From positions 2,034,180 through 2,098,179 of the forward strand of contig NC_013204.1 of assembly GCF_000024265.1 (NCBI RefSeq): a DNA stretch of 64,000 bases. The letters run 5' to 3'. The position numbers and the translations under genes are program-made. The stretch is from Eggerthella lenta DSM 2243. Lineage in GTDB: Bacteria > Actinomycetota > Coriobacteriia > Coriobacteriales > Eggerthellaceae. This document shows, piece by piece, positions 25,599 through 34,536 of the stretch. The notes under the pieces were generated by a model. It saw nothing but the letters and a program-made list of their open reading frames with translations. It did no database searches and was not told the DNA's origin. Numbering within the stretch: position 1 is the stretch's first letter; the number at the start of each line of letters is the position of its first letter.

Positions 25599-25853
25599 CT
25601 ATTTTGCAATCGTCCCGTGGGGGTAGATGATCATAAGGACGATAAGCGAAAGCATGAAGATGATCGCGAACGCGATGGTGATGCGGTCGAGGTTCTTCTC
25701 GACGATGCTCGTACCGGTTTGAGTGGAGTACACCGAGCTGGCGATCATGTCGGAGATGCCCGTGCCCTTGCCGGAGTGCAGCAGGATGAACACGATGAGG
25801 CCGATGCCCGAAACGACGAGCAGGATGAGCGTGATGATGAGGAGCGGATTCAA
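25599..25853 (-). CDS. secG: Preprotein translocase subunit SecG
   Basis: 84 residues with two membrane helices. The loop between them, LLHSGKGTGISD, is the conserved SecG motif. It supports SecYEG-mediated export. It is monocistronic, followed by tRNA-Leu on the same strand. Confidence 0.92.
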   Translation of the reverse strand: MNPLLIITLILLVVSGIGLIVFILLHSGKGTGISDMIASSVYSTQTGTSIVEKNLDRITIAFAIIFMLSLIVLMIIYPHGTIAK

Positions 25854-25956
25854 GGTTCGTCTCTCTTCTTTCGATCAAAGGTATATCGGTACGCAAGTTG
25901 CTAAGTATAGCGAAAGGCGCATTCGAGGGCAAGAGCATATCGCCTGCGCAACAGCG

Positions 25957-26844
25957 CTATAAATTCATGCCGCTGAAGGACTCGACCAGGGTGAGGACCG
26001 CGGGAGCCATGACGATCAGCATCAGCGAAGGCATGATGAACATGCTCATGGGGAAGATCATCTTCGTGGGCAGCTTTTCCACCTTCTCCTCAAGGGCGGT
26101 GAATTGCCGATTTCGCGCGACCGATGCCTGCATCTTCAACACGCGGGAGATCGAGGATCCCGACTTGGCCGATACGATCACCGACGAAACGAACATGGAG
26201 ACGCCCTCCGTCTGGCAGCGATCGGCCAAACGCCTCAGCGCATCTTCGCGCGAATAGCCCAAGAGGTTGATGTCTCGCTCGCAAAGCGCGATCTCCTTGC
26301 AGAGGGTGCCGTCCAAGCGCTCGCTGACATGCCGCATAGCCCGTTCCATGGTCAAACCCGCTTCCACCGAAATGGAGAGAAGGTCTATGACGCTTGCCAA
26401 CTCCCGGTTGATCGCCTCTTGGCGCTCGTTGCGCTTGAGGATCAGAAAGCCACGGGGCCCCAGAATACCCGCGGCGACGACCACCGCGTTGAACAGGAGC
26501 AGGCTCGTGGTGTCCGATCCGACGATATAGGGCGAGAACACGAGCAGCGCGATCATCCCGAGAAGCGAGAGGATGACCGAAAGCCCGTAAAACGTCGAAG
26601 GCTTCATATTGAGTCCAGCGGCGGCGATTTGATTGCGCAGATTGCGCTCTTGAGCGCGAGAGAGCGGGAGCATGTTCGAAACGAAGCTGGCGGCAGCCGC
26701 CATCCTATCGGACACGTTCGCATCGACCGAGGAGTCGGGCGGCTTCTCGATTTTACGATACGAAGGGAAGAGGCGGGACGCGAACAACAGGTACACCGCG
26801 AACCCCGCCGAGCATCCGATGAGCAATGCAACCATCATCTCCAC
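25957..26844 (-). CDS. tadC: Tad pilus inner-membrane protein TadC
   Basis: 295 residues from GTG 26844, which has GGGAG seven bases upstream and lies 11 bases after the tadB stop; ATGs at 26838 and 26835 are alternatives. N-terminal anchor, paired membrane helices, the T2SF domain with IDLLSISVEAGLTMERAM, and a C-terminal helix pair. TadB and TadC form the platform of the Tad secretion machine. It is the last gene of the Tad operon. Confidence 0.9.
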   Translation of the reverse strand: MEMMVALLIGCSAGFAVYLLFASRLFPSYRKIEKPPDSSVDANVSDRMAAAASFVSNMLPLSRAQERNLRNQIAAAGLNMKPSTFYGLSVILSLLGMIALLVFSPYIVGSDTTSLLLFNAVVVAAGILGPRGFLILKRNERQEAINRELASVIDLLSISVEAGLTMERAMRHVSERLDGTLCKEIALCERDINLLGYSREDALRRLADRCQTEGVSMFVSSVIVSAKSGSSISRVLKMQASVARNRQFTALEEKVEKLPTKMIFPMSMFIMPSLMLIVMAPAVLTLVESFSGMNL

Positions 26845-26855
26845 AATAGGGCTCC

Positions 26856-27776
26856 CTACTCTGCTTTGAACTTGTACATACGGCTGATGAGAAACAGTCC
26901 TATGCCATCGAGCACTGCGGCGGCGATGATCACGGCGGGCCAAAAAGGCCATGCGTAGAAATTATCCATATAGCCGGGAGAGCCGTACGTGAAGAACGCG
27001 AGCACCGCGAAAGGCACGGCGGCCACGAACACGGCGGAGAAGCGCGCGTTGGCGGTCGAAGAACGCACTTTGTTCTTCAGCTCGATTCTGCGCGCGATGG
27101 TTTCGGCTATCGTGTCGACAACGGAAGCCAGGTTCCCGCCTCCTTCTTTCTGGATCATGACGGCGGTCGCAAGCAGGTGCGCCTCGGAACTTTGGATGCG
27201 GATCGCAAGCCGCTCGAAAGCATCGGGGAGCGAGATGGACGCATTGGAAACGTCCTCGATGACGCGCTGCAGCTCGGAATGTATGGGCTCCGGCATGAAC
27301 TGGGCGACTGCGGATATGGACATTTCGAAGCTCGACCCGCCACGCAGGTTCTCGGAGATCATCGGAAGCGCCGAAGCCAGTTGTGTTTCGAACTGCATCG
27401 AGCGCTTTTTCGCAGCCGTCAGCAGGAGCGCCCATGCCGCGGCCGCAGCCCCGGCAACGCCGACAAGCAAGCCGAAGCCTCCGAGGGGCCCATGCAAGAA
27501 GGCGCCGAGGAGCGCGCCGGCGATCACGACTCCCACCAAGAACATCGCCGGCGAGATCGCCATCCCGGCCGACAGGAGCATCGCCTCGAGCCTGCTTCCG
27601 GATTTGGTTTGCGCTCTTTGAAGCTGCCGTCTCCGCTGCCTCCCCCCTCTGTATATCTCCACTTGCTCGAACGTGCGGTCGCGCTCCATCACCGACAAGC
27701 GACGGGCCGACACGAAACCGGCCATCCCGCACACAAGCGCCAGGATCACGATCACGTATCCGATCAAATCGTTCAT
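26856..27776 (-). CDS. tadB: Tad pilus inner-membrane protein TadB
   Basis: 306 residues with an N-terminal anchor, two central helices and a T2SF domain (SENLRGGSSFEMSI, IQKEGGGNLASVVDTIAETIARR). It is the platform partner of TadC. Its ribosome site is formed by a run of nine G residues shared with the tadA stop codon, seven bases before the ATG, which is unusual. Confidence 0.92.
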   Translation of the reverse strand: MNDLIGYVIVILALVCGMAGFVSARRLSVMERDRTFEQVEIYRGGRQRRRQLQRAQTKSGSRLEAMLLSAGMAISPAMFLVGVVIAGALLGAFLHGPLGGFGLLVGVAGAAAAAWALLLTAAKKRSMQFETQLASALPMISENLRGGSSFEMSISAVAQFMPEPIHSELQRVIEDVSNASISLPDAFERLAIRIQSSEAHLLATAVMIQKEGGGNLASVVDTIAETIARRIELKNKVRSSTANARFSAVFVAAVPFAVLAFFTYGSPGYMDNFYAWPFWPAVIIAAAVLDGIGLFLISRMYKFKAE

Positions 27777-27783
27777 AGCTGTT

Positions 27784-27792
27784 CCCCCCCCC
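27784..27792 (-). repeat. Poly-G(9) tract acting as tadB ribosome site
   Basis: Nine C on the plus strand, nine G on the minus strand, running from the last base of the tadA TAG into the tadB leader. Homopolymers of this length are prone to slippage, and a length change would alter the spacing to the tadB ATG. Confidence 0.85.
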
Positions 27793-29084
27793 TATGCGCG
27801 AAAGCGGTCGAAGAACCATTCGGGGTCGTAGTACACACCCATGTTCTCCAGCTGCATCTTCACTTTGCTGGGCTGAAAGCCGTCTCCGACGAACTCTCCC
27901 GTCAAATTGCCCCCCTCGCCGAAACCCTGGGGTTCGAAATGGAAAAGCCGCTCAGTCGATATCGTATCGCCTTCCATGCCGGCGATATGGTAGATGGAAT
28001 CTATCTTGCGCGTACCGTCCACCATGCGCTTGATGATGACGATCAAGCTCACCGCTTGGGCGATGAGGCGCTTCGCGTCTTCCGCGGTGTACGTCGCCAT
28101 GCCCGTCATGATCATGGTTTCCAAGCGCGAGAACGTCGTGGCTATGTCATTGGCGTGGACGGTCGTGAGCGATCCGTCGTGTCCGGTGGTCATGGCGTTG
28201 ATCATTTCGATGGCCTCGTCCCCACGGCACTCTCCCACTATTATCCTGTCGGGGCGCATACGCAGAGCGTTGATCACGAGCTGGTGGATGGATACCTCTC
28301 CTCGGCCTTCCATGTTGGGAGGGCGGCTTTCTAAACGTACGAGGTTGCTTTGCTTGAGCTGGAGCTCGGCCGCATCCTCTATCGTCACGAGACGCTCGTG
28401 ATCGGGTATGAACGCTGAAAGGACGTTAAGCAGCGTGGTTTTGCCGGATCCGGTTCCCCCGGCGACGATGCAGCTGCATCGCCCCGCGATCGCCGCAGCA
28501 AGAAACGACATCATCGTCGGAGAAGCGGTCCTGGAAGATATGAAATCCGTCGCCGTCATGCGCTCTTTTGCGAACTTCCTGATGGTGAGCGAGCTGCCGT
28601 CTATGGCGAGCGGGGGGATCACCGCGTTCACGCGGGAACCGTCCACCAGGCGCGCGTCCATCATCGGGCTGGAGTCGTCGCAGCGCCTTCCCACCTGCTG
28701 GCCGATGCGGTCGATGATCCTGCGCAAATGGGCATCGTCGTCGAACTTCAAACCCTCGACCCTGTGCATCCTCCCGCCCTTCTCCGCGAAGATGCGGGAG
28801 GGGCCGTTGGCAACGATCTCGGTGATGGAATCGTCATCCAGCAAAGGCTGGAGCGGCCCGTAATGCAAGAAGTCGTTCACGATATCCATGCTGAATCGCT
28901 CGCGTGCATCTTGCGTGAGGAAAAGGCCGTGCGGAAGATCCATCGACGAGAGAACGTTCTCGATGATGCGCGTGAGCTCGATCTCGCCGACCTCGCGGCC
29001 AAGGTCCGAAACCCGGTTGGACAGCTCCGTCTGCACCGCGCTTTTCACGAGCGATATGTTGGGGAGCCCTATCTCATCGAGCAT
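27792..29084 (-). CDS. tadA: Tad pilus assembly ATPase TadA/CpaF
   Basis: 430 residues. Walker A GGTGSGKTT at 209-217, Asp box VTIEDAAELQL, Walker B region RPDRIIVGECRGDEA and His box TGHDGSLTTVHAND identify the CpaF branch of secretion ATPases. It powers pilin extrusion from the cytosolic face of TadB/TadC. It starts three bases after cpaB. The coding sequence is intact. Confidence 0.95.
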   Translation of the reverse strand: MLDEIGLPNISLVKSAVQTELSNRVSDLGREVGEIELTRIIENVLSSMDLPHGLFLTQDARERFSMDIVNDFLHYGPLQPLLDDDSITEIVANGPSRIFAEKGGRMHRVEGLKFDDDAHLRRIIDRIGQQVGRRCDDSSPMMDARLVDGSRVNAVIPPLAIDGSSLTIRKFAKERMTATDFISSRTASPTMMSFLAAAIAGRCSCIVAGGTGSGKTTLLNVLSAFIPDHERLVTIEDAAELQLKQSNLVRLESRPPNMEGRGEVSIHQLVINALRMRPDRIIVGECRGDEAIEMINAMTTGHDGSLTTVHANDIATTFSRLETMIMTGMATYTAEDAKRLIAQAVSLIVIIKRMVDGTRKIDSIYHIAGMEGDTISTERLFHFEPQGFGEGGNLTGEFVGDGFQPSKVKMQLENMGVYYDPEWFFDRFRA

Positions 29085-29087
29085 CGC

Positions 29088-29819
29088 CTACACCCCCGGC
29101 GCGGTGCGTTCGACCGCGGGCCTCAAAACGAACCGAAGGGGATTCTCGGACTGGGCTTCTTGGATCGCCGTCGCCTGCGTGGGGGCGACCTCCAACGTGA
29201 CGGTTGCGTATTGCGACACCGAGCCGCTCAGATTGCTGTCCAAAGCGGCGACGCGCACATTCTGCACGATCACTTCGCCGTTGCCGAGAATGTCGACATA
29301 ATCGTTTTGCTTGATCAAGCCGGACAAACCGCTTTCGGAATCCACCGCGATGCTTATCGCGACGTTTCCCGCTTGAAGCGAGGAGGCCAAAGTGGCGGCA
29401 TTGTCCATGGCGGAGAGCATGCCCGACGTAACCTGGCTGTTGGCGGCTATATTGTACAAGGCGATTTTCCCGACCAGATCCTGCGTGTCGGCGATTGCCT
29501 CCGAGTTCAAGAACGAAGCAGGTATGTCGACGACCTTGAGCATATCCGGGGAGATGGTCGTCCCTTGGGAGATCGCCGTCGTGGTGATGACGGTGGACGA
29601 GGTGTTCTCGCGCAAGGTGGCGATCTCGCTCTGCACGTTACTCGAAGTGAGGAACGCGTACACGACCGCGATCACGGCGATGGCCACCGAAGCGGCGGTG
29701 ACCAAAGAGAGCTTGCGCGCGCTCGAGCCCGACTCCTCCCCTTCTCCCGCCTCTCGAAAGTGTCCCGGCTGCGCTTTCGAAGCCTGGTTGTCTGACGAGC
29801 TCTTTCTCTTGTTGAACAT
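29088..29819 (-). CDS. cpaB: CpaB/RcpC-like pilus assembly protein
   Basis: 243 residues from ATG 29819 with AGGAG seven bases upstream. A basic N-terminus, one membrane helix (about 38-58), then an extracytoplasmic SAF-like domain (ISQGTTISPDMLKVVDIPASF) and an RcpC domain (NDYVDILGNGEVIVQNVRVAAL). It belongs to the Tad operon. Confidence 0.85.
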   Translation of the reverse strand: MFNKRKSSSDNQASKAQPGHFREAGEGEESGSSARKLSLVTAASVAIAVIAVVYAFLTSSNVQSEIATLRENTSSTVITTTAISQGTTISPDMLKVVDIPASFLNSEAIADTQDLVGKIALYNIAANSQVTSGMLSAMDNAATLASSLQAGNVAISIAVDSESGLSGLIKQNDYVDILGNGEVIVQNVRVAALDSNLSGSVSQYATVTLEVAPTQATAIQEAQSENPLRFVLRPAVERTAPGV

Positions 29820-29878
29820 GAAACGTATCTCCTCTTTGCTTTTTGCTTGCAGCGAACGATTCCTCCTCGAGGAAAACG

Positions 29879-30520
29879 TCATGGATTCGCGCTTTGAGAG
29901 CTGATCGCATCCCTCAATTCCTCCGGCATCGAAGCCAGGCTGACGGTTTGGAACCCAAGGCTCGCCGGGGGTGCGTTGGCAGCCAGATGCCATTTTGTGC
30001 TTCTGGAGAAAGCGGGGCGCCATACCTTGTATTCAGAGTAGGGGTTCGACACGGCCACCACGGTGCTTTTCAACGGTATGTCGTAAACTCCGAAGATGCT
30101 GGCGAACACGGTTTTGACCTGTTCGGTCAAAACCACTTGATACGCGTAGACACGCTCGGTATCGCGTTTTGAGGGAGGCAACTGCGCTTCGGGCACTTCG
30201 TAGAAGTAGACGTCGATATCGCCCTGATAGTTCGCATCGCGCAACGTGCCGGCAACGCTACGGGCGATGACCGCATCCGGCTCTTGGGAGTTCTTCGCGA
30301 CCAACGTCACCGAAGGAGCCATGCGCTCTTCGCGCGCGAGGTTGAGCGTGTTCTCCAAGAGGGTTTTCTTCGTCAAGAACTGCGATGCATCGACGGCAAA
30401 GGCTAAAAACCCGAGCACGAGGAAGAACAGCATGAGAAACGTGAGGTTGAGATCGCCCCGCTCGCGGCGGCAGGAGAACCACGCCCGCGCTTTTCGCGCA
30501 TTCCAGATAGCGAGCTTCAT
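29879..30520 (-). CDS. TadG-like pseudopilin
   Basis: 213 residues. A short basic leader ends in RERGDLNLTFLML and is followed by a hydrophobic helix and AVDASQFLTKKTLLENTL, the classic TadG/TadE N-terminus with a prepilin-peptidase site after the Gly. The rest is an extracytoplasmic domain of unknown fold. It starts one base after the upstream TadE-like gene, so the two are coupled. Confidence 0.75.
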   Translation of the reverse strand: MKLAIWNARKARAWFSCRRERGDLNLTFLMLFFLVLGFLAFAVDASQFLTKKTLLENTLNLAREERMAPSVTLVAKNSQEPDAVIARSVAGTLRDANYQGDIDVYFYEVPEAQLPPSKRDTERVYAYQVVLTEQVKTVFASIFGVYDIPLKSTVVAVSNPYSEYKVWRPAFSRSTKWHLAANAPPASLGFQTVSLASMPEELRDAISSQSANP

Positions 30521-30521
30521 G

Positions 30522-31043
30522 TCAACTCACCTCGAACACGGAGTTGACGAGGAGGACGCTATCGAGAGCCTTGACGAGGGTGATCTCGGAAAAACCCGGA
30601 AGCGGCAGGAGCAGGCCAATATGATAGGTCACAGTTCCGGATAGATGCGCGTAGGTTGCCTCGCGCGAAACGCGCTCGATCTTGTACAGCGTTTTATCAT
30701 CGCGGCCGCCCGTCTCCTTCTCGTCGTGCTTGACGTCGACGTTCAGATTCGCATGGGAAACGGTGAGCTGAGCGGCATCGAGCGGAGCCTGCGTCTGGAC
30801 GATGCCGTCCGCCACAAAGGCATCGAGGTCGGGGGCCTCCGTCGCTCGATCGGGATCCAGGTTCAACACCATAGTCCTCGTCGCATAATCGAACGTGGCC
30901 GACTGAAAGCCCACCCAAGAGAGCTGGATGAGGAACAGGACGAGCACCACCACCAAGGGGAAGAATATCGCGTATTCGACGGCGACGCTTCCCTGCTCGA
31001 CGACCGCATGGATGCGAGAGCGAATAGACCGCATGCTCACCAA
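30522..31043 (-). CDS. TadE-like pseudopilin
   Basis: 173 residues. QGSVAVEYAIFFPLVVV carries the textbook prepilin processing site (Gly, then Glu at +5) and hydrophobic helix. The C-terminal part is beta-rich. It overlaps the end of the upstream TadE-like gene by seven bases. Confidence 0.82.
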   Translation of the reverse strand: MVSMRSIRSRIHAVVEQGSVAVEYAIFFPLVVVLVLFLIQLSWVGFQSATFDYATRTMVLNLDPDRATEAPDLDAFVADGIVQTQAPLDAAQLTVSHANLNVDVKHDEKETGGRDDKTLYKIERVSREATYAHLSGTVTYHIGLLLPLPGFSEITLVKALDSVLLVNSVFEVS

Positions 31044-31582
31044 CTCCCGCTACTGACGGTATCGTCGATGCAGGCGCTTCCCCCTGCTTCGATATGATAC
31101 GAATCGCCCAGTCCCGTGCCCGTGATCGCAAGGATGATCGAGCTCAACGGCGTGACCCACGGACGATCGATGGACACTTCGACGTCGACTTCACGGCTCG
31201 TCGTCTTCGAAGGACGGACGTTCCATGTGCCGTCGGCGCTGGGTAGGTGATGCTGGTACTCCTCCGATCGCGGAAAGCCTATCGTCACCTCAACATTGGC
31301 CCCGGCGAGATTAGGATAGGCGCGATTGAAAAAATCCATGCGCTCCCCCTCGCTCATCGAGGGGTTTTCCGCAACGGCACGCGCCACGTCGTTGGATGCC
31401 GACGCAACGGACACCGCATCGCTCGTGTACCGGATAATCTCCACGAGAGGAGCCGAGAGGGCGAACACGAAGAGGAATATGAAGACAAACGACACGAGCG
31501 TGGACTGGCCTCCCCGCGTTTCGAACAAAGGCATCCAAACGAACGTTTTGTGTGCGAGAGCTTCTGAAACAATCTTAAGCAC
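31037..31582 (-). CDS. Second TadE-like pseudopilin
   Basis: 181 residues from GTG 31582, which has GGGAGG six bases upstream; a frame to 31657 lacks a ribosome site. TRGGQSTLVSFVFIFLF resembles a prepilin N-terminus but lacks Glu at +5. The body includes a domain ending in the conserved SSIILAITGTGLGD. Processing by TadV is inferred. Confidence 0.75.
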   Translation of the reverse strand: MLKIVSEALAHKTFVWMPLFETRGGQSTLVSFVFIFLFVFALSAPLVEIIRYTSDAVSVASASNDVARAVAENPSMSEGERMDFFNRAYPNLAGANVEVTIGFPRSEEYQHHLPSADGTWNVRPSKTTSREVDVEVSIDRPWVTPLSSIILAITGTGLGDSYHIEAGGSACIDDTVSSGSW

Positions 31583-31653
31583 AGTGCACCTCCCGTCGAA
31601 CACCAAGCACGCCAAATCATCCCGCAAGCGTGTTGTCAACCAGGAAGCTTCAA

Positions 31654-31884
31654 TCACGGTTGCGTGCCAGCCTGCATAAGTTGCCTAATGCTGTCAATAG
31701 CATCGCTCCATATCCGCATCATTTCGAAAAACACATTACCCCCTGCGGCACCACCACTCAGCAGCAACGCGCCGATGACCGCCGCGAACACGATGAACAC
31801 GACGACCTCCACGGTGTGGGACTGGCCTCCGCGCAGCTCGCCCGCCAGGGCGCCCGCGCGGGCCTTCTCGATGATGCTCGACAT
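31654..31884 (-). CDS. Small Flp-like pilin
   Basis: 76 residues with a leader ending RGG, then QSHTVEVVVFIVFAAVIG. The size and single helix fit a Flp major pilin, though Glu lies at +6 rather than +5 after the Gly-Gly and there is no EY pair. It is the only Flp-sized protein in the locus. AAGGAAAGAGAGA serves as ribosome site. Confidence 0.7.
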   Translation of the reverse strand: MSSIIEKARAGALAGELRGGQSHTVEVVVFIVFAAVIGALLLSGGAAGGNVFFEMMRIWSDAIDSIRQLMQAGTQP

Positions 31885-31936
31885 CTCTCTCTTCCTTTCT
31901 TCTCTACCGGATACTCTCTATCGACACGCCTTATCC

Positions 31937-32857
31937 TCACGGCGATATCGCCCAAACGGTGATCAAGGGGCCGGCGATCGCGCAAGCCGCCAGAACCGGC
32001 CCGAAGGGGACGCGTTCCATAATCCTCAAGCCCAACACAACCCTTCTTGTCACCAGCACGATAGCCCCCAGCGCAAACCCCAGGACCAGTCCGTACGCCG
32101 CGCCGGGCAATCCCGCGCAGAGCACCACGGCCGGCATGGTGAGCACATCTCCCATGCCCACCGCCTGGCTTTTGCGAACGAACGATCCGACGAGGGACGT
32201 CACCAGCAATGCCGCGCCGAACACCAGGGCCAGGACAACCGCAGCCCCGAGCTTCTCCAACCCGAAGCTCGCCCACTGAAAAGCCGCGCCGAGCACGACG
32301 AGCACGAGCGGCATAACGAACGGGATCGTGCGGCTCCGCACATCACAGAGGGCAAGGACGACGCTCGAGAAGACGATTCCACCATAGAGCGCGACGCTAA
32401 TCGGGCCCAGGCTCGAAGACGAGCACACGGCACCGCAAAGGGCCATGATCACCGCACAAGGCACGATGACGCGCGGTGCCGATCGAACCGAGAACTCTTC
32501 ACGCAGCTCCTCGTCAGTCGGCAACGATGAAACGTCGAGCGAATCGAAAGGGGAATCCTCGCCGAGCGCCATGATCGCCGCGCTCGCCTGGCTTTGGGAG
32601 ATGGAGCGATCCGCCGCCATTTGGCGCAGGCTCTCCGCCCATATGCCGAGAGCCCCCTCATGACCCGCAGCGCGGCTTGCAGGGACCTGCCCGTTTTTGA
32701 GACGGAACGCGAGCGTGTCGGAGGCCGAGCTGTCGAACCATTCCTCATAGGCTTTCCTGCGCCAAGACAGGAGAGCCTTGGAGACCAGAGGAGCGCACAG
32801 TCCGAGGATCCCGAACGCCAAGCCGAGCACGAGCGTATATGTCATCGAAGCGTCCAT
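31937..32857 (-). CDS. tadV: Prepilin peptidase TadV/CpaA (A24 family)
   Basis: 306 residues. The aspartyl protease pair is Asp172 in CDVRSRTIP and Asp237 in GMGD. There are about six membrane helices in the C-terminal half. An N-terminal extension of some 120 residues with one helix precedes the peptidase core and is longer than usual for TadV. It processes the pilin and TadE/G proteins of the operon. It starts six bases after the disrupted secreted-protein gene. Confidence 0.88.
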   Translation of the reverse strand: MDASMTYTLVLGLAFGILGLCAPLVSKALLSWRRKAYEEWFDSSASDTLAFRLKNGQVPASRAAGHEGALGIWAESLRQMAADRSISQSQASAAIMALGEDSPFDSLDVSSLPTDEELREEFSVRSAPRVIVPCAVIMALCGAVCSSSSLGPISVALYGGIVFSSVVLALCDVRSRTIPFVMPLVLVVLGAAFQWASFGLEKLGAAVVLALVFGAALLVTSLVGSFVRKSQAVGMGDVLTMPAVVLCAGLPGAAYGLVLGFALGAIVLVTRRVVLGLRIMERVPFGPVLAACAIAGPLITVWAISP

Positions 32858-32863
32858 CGTCTC

Positions 32864-34233
32864 CTACTTGTCGTACACGCCGTCGTACACGGAGCGCGTC
32901 CAGTCGTCGTACACCGTCGCATCGCCTTCAACGAGTAGGGAGGCGAATGCGGGATCCGTGCCGCCGGCGTCGAGATGCCATCCGTCGTCAGAGCGGCGCA
33001 TCGTCCTCCATCGTTCCTGATCTTTGAAATAGAGCGCGGTATAGCCATCGACCGGACCGGGAAGCGGAACCGTCTCCCCCATGAAGCGGTCTTGTCAGAG
33101 GGAAGCAACCTGCTCCACTTCTTCAGGATCGGAGCTGTGCCGTCCCGCCTCGCGTACAATGCGACCTCCGGCCGGCCGGGGGTGTTCGGCCCTATCGGGC
33201 TGCCGTGCTCGAACGTGATCGTGGCGCGGTTCTTGTTGTAGAGCTTCAAATCCTCAAGCAAGGGGGATCCGTCGGCGTAGGCGGCCCCGGAGCCATCCCG
33301 CCAGAGACCCAGTCCAGGGGTGCAGTTCGGTTTGCGGGCCGCATCCGTCACCTGCTCCGGCACCCAGTACCGCAAGCCCGTCGGCCAGTGGTCCACGAAC
33401 ACGGGAACCGAGGTGTCTCCATCGACGTAGTATTCGACCGAGGCGGCCCAGCGCACCGAAAAGCTCTTCGCCACCTCGGACGTGACGCTGACCCTATAGG
33501 CGAAAGGGGCGTCGATCGTCGGCGAGCCTGCATGCTCTTCGAACGGCCAGGGGGCCTCCACACGCGCATCGATGTCGTGGTAATAACCCATCGAGGCCGT
33601 CCCCGAACCGTGCATGACGCCGGATTCGCCCCCCGCGAGGAGAGGATCAGAGGTGATGAAGTAAAACGACTGGCCGGCTCTCACGTGAACGACCTCACCC
33701 GCTTGAAAGCTTTTCCCATCGACGATGTGCAGCGAGCATCCTTGCGGGACGACAATCTCCCACCAAGCGCTCGTGTTCGTCGCATCGAAGCGTATGACTT
33801 GGGAGCTTGATGTATTGGAGCGGCTATCCCAATGCGCGACGCCGTCCCCGCCAGTGACCCAAACCCCCTGGCCGGGCACCAAGGTCGACGAGCTTCGATA
33901 CGATGCGGGGAAGAGGCCGTCCGCAAGCGGCTGGTTTTGGGCGTCCTGCTTGAACGAGAATCGAACAGCTCCATGGTCTTTGTCGGTGAGCAGATCGTAC
34001 GTGAGGGACCTTCCATCCTCAGAAACCTCGCTTGAGAGCACCTGGATCGAGCCGTCGGTCCTCTCGGTCCCCTCGTCGATCTCCGCAAACGCCTTGAGCG
34101 ACTGCACGAGGCAAAGCGATGCCGACATCATCAGAACAAGAAGGGCGGCTGCGCCATTGCGGAACACCGAAGAGCGAACATCCTGCCCGCCATTCGGACG
34201 AGGCGTCGCCGAACTCGCAAACTGAACTAGCAC
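32864..34233 (-). pseudogene. Secreted protein of the Tad operon, frameshifted
   Basis: The N-terminal frame begins at GTG 34233 (AAAGGAGGTG upstream) with a signal peptide. It runs to about 33085, where its natural continuation is in another frame: that frame opens after a TGA just upstream and continues from the ATG at 33082 to the TAG at 32864 (SVYDGVYDK). The switch coincides with a run of five G on the minus strand (33076-33080). Six G would give KTASWGETVPLPGPVDGY and one protein of about 456 residues. As given, translation leaves frame and ends at 32842 inside tadV. Function unknown; position suggests a pilus-associated surface protein. Confidence 0.75.
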
Positions 34234-34472
34234 GACAACCCACCTCCTTTCGTCCGACCTTGTCCCACGTTTTCCCAAATAAACGGCCATCCACAGCTGA
34301 GGGCATGTCCGCAACGCGCATTGCGCTCCTTAATACAATCAATACGCTATCATTTAACAGAGGGGAGGTGAATATAGGCCGGTGATTTACTTGCAATTCT
34401 GGTCCTGTGTTCATACCCCTGTGCCCGTCCGGGCTTCGAAACGCCCCGATCCCCCCTGCTCCCGCAACCGAA
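34234..34472. other. Intergenic region with the Tad operon promoter
   Basis: AT-rich compared with its neighbours (34320-34385), so it probably holds the promoter of the minus-strand Tad operon. An AAGGAGCGCAATG near 34322-34334 (minus strand) looks like a start but opens a frame that is only a shadow. No other gene is supported. Confidence 0.45.
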
Positions 34473-34505
34473 AACGGCTCCTCGAACGCTGTTCGGGGAG
34501 CCGTT
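34473..34505 (-). terminator. Terminator after the giant protease
   Basis: Stem AACGGCTCC-CGAAC/GTTCG-GGAGCCGTT (one mismatch, 3-base loop) followed on the minus strand by TTCGG. It separates the protease operon from the Tad operon. Confidence 0.75.
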
Positions 34506-34536
34506 GGAGCCACGTGCGCGACGATGATCTCTCGGG

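Noticed and set aside
34019-34513. Minus-strand frame containing an AAGGAG-spaced ATG near 34323
   Set aside because: Out of frame with the signal-peptide frame that starts at GTG 34233 with a better ribosome site; Arg/Asp-rich shadow translation.
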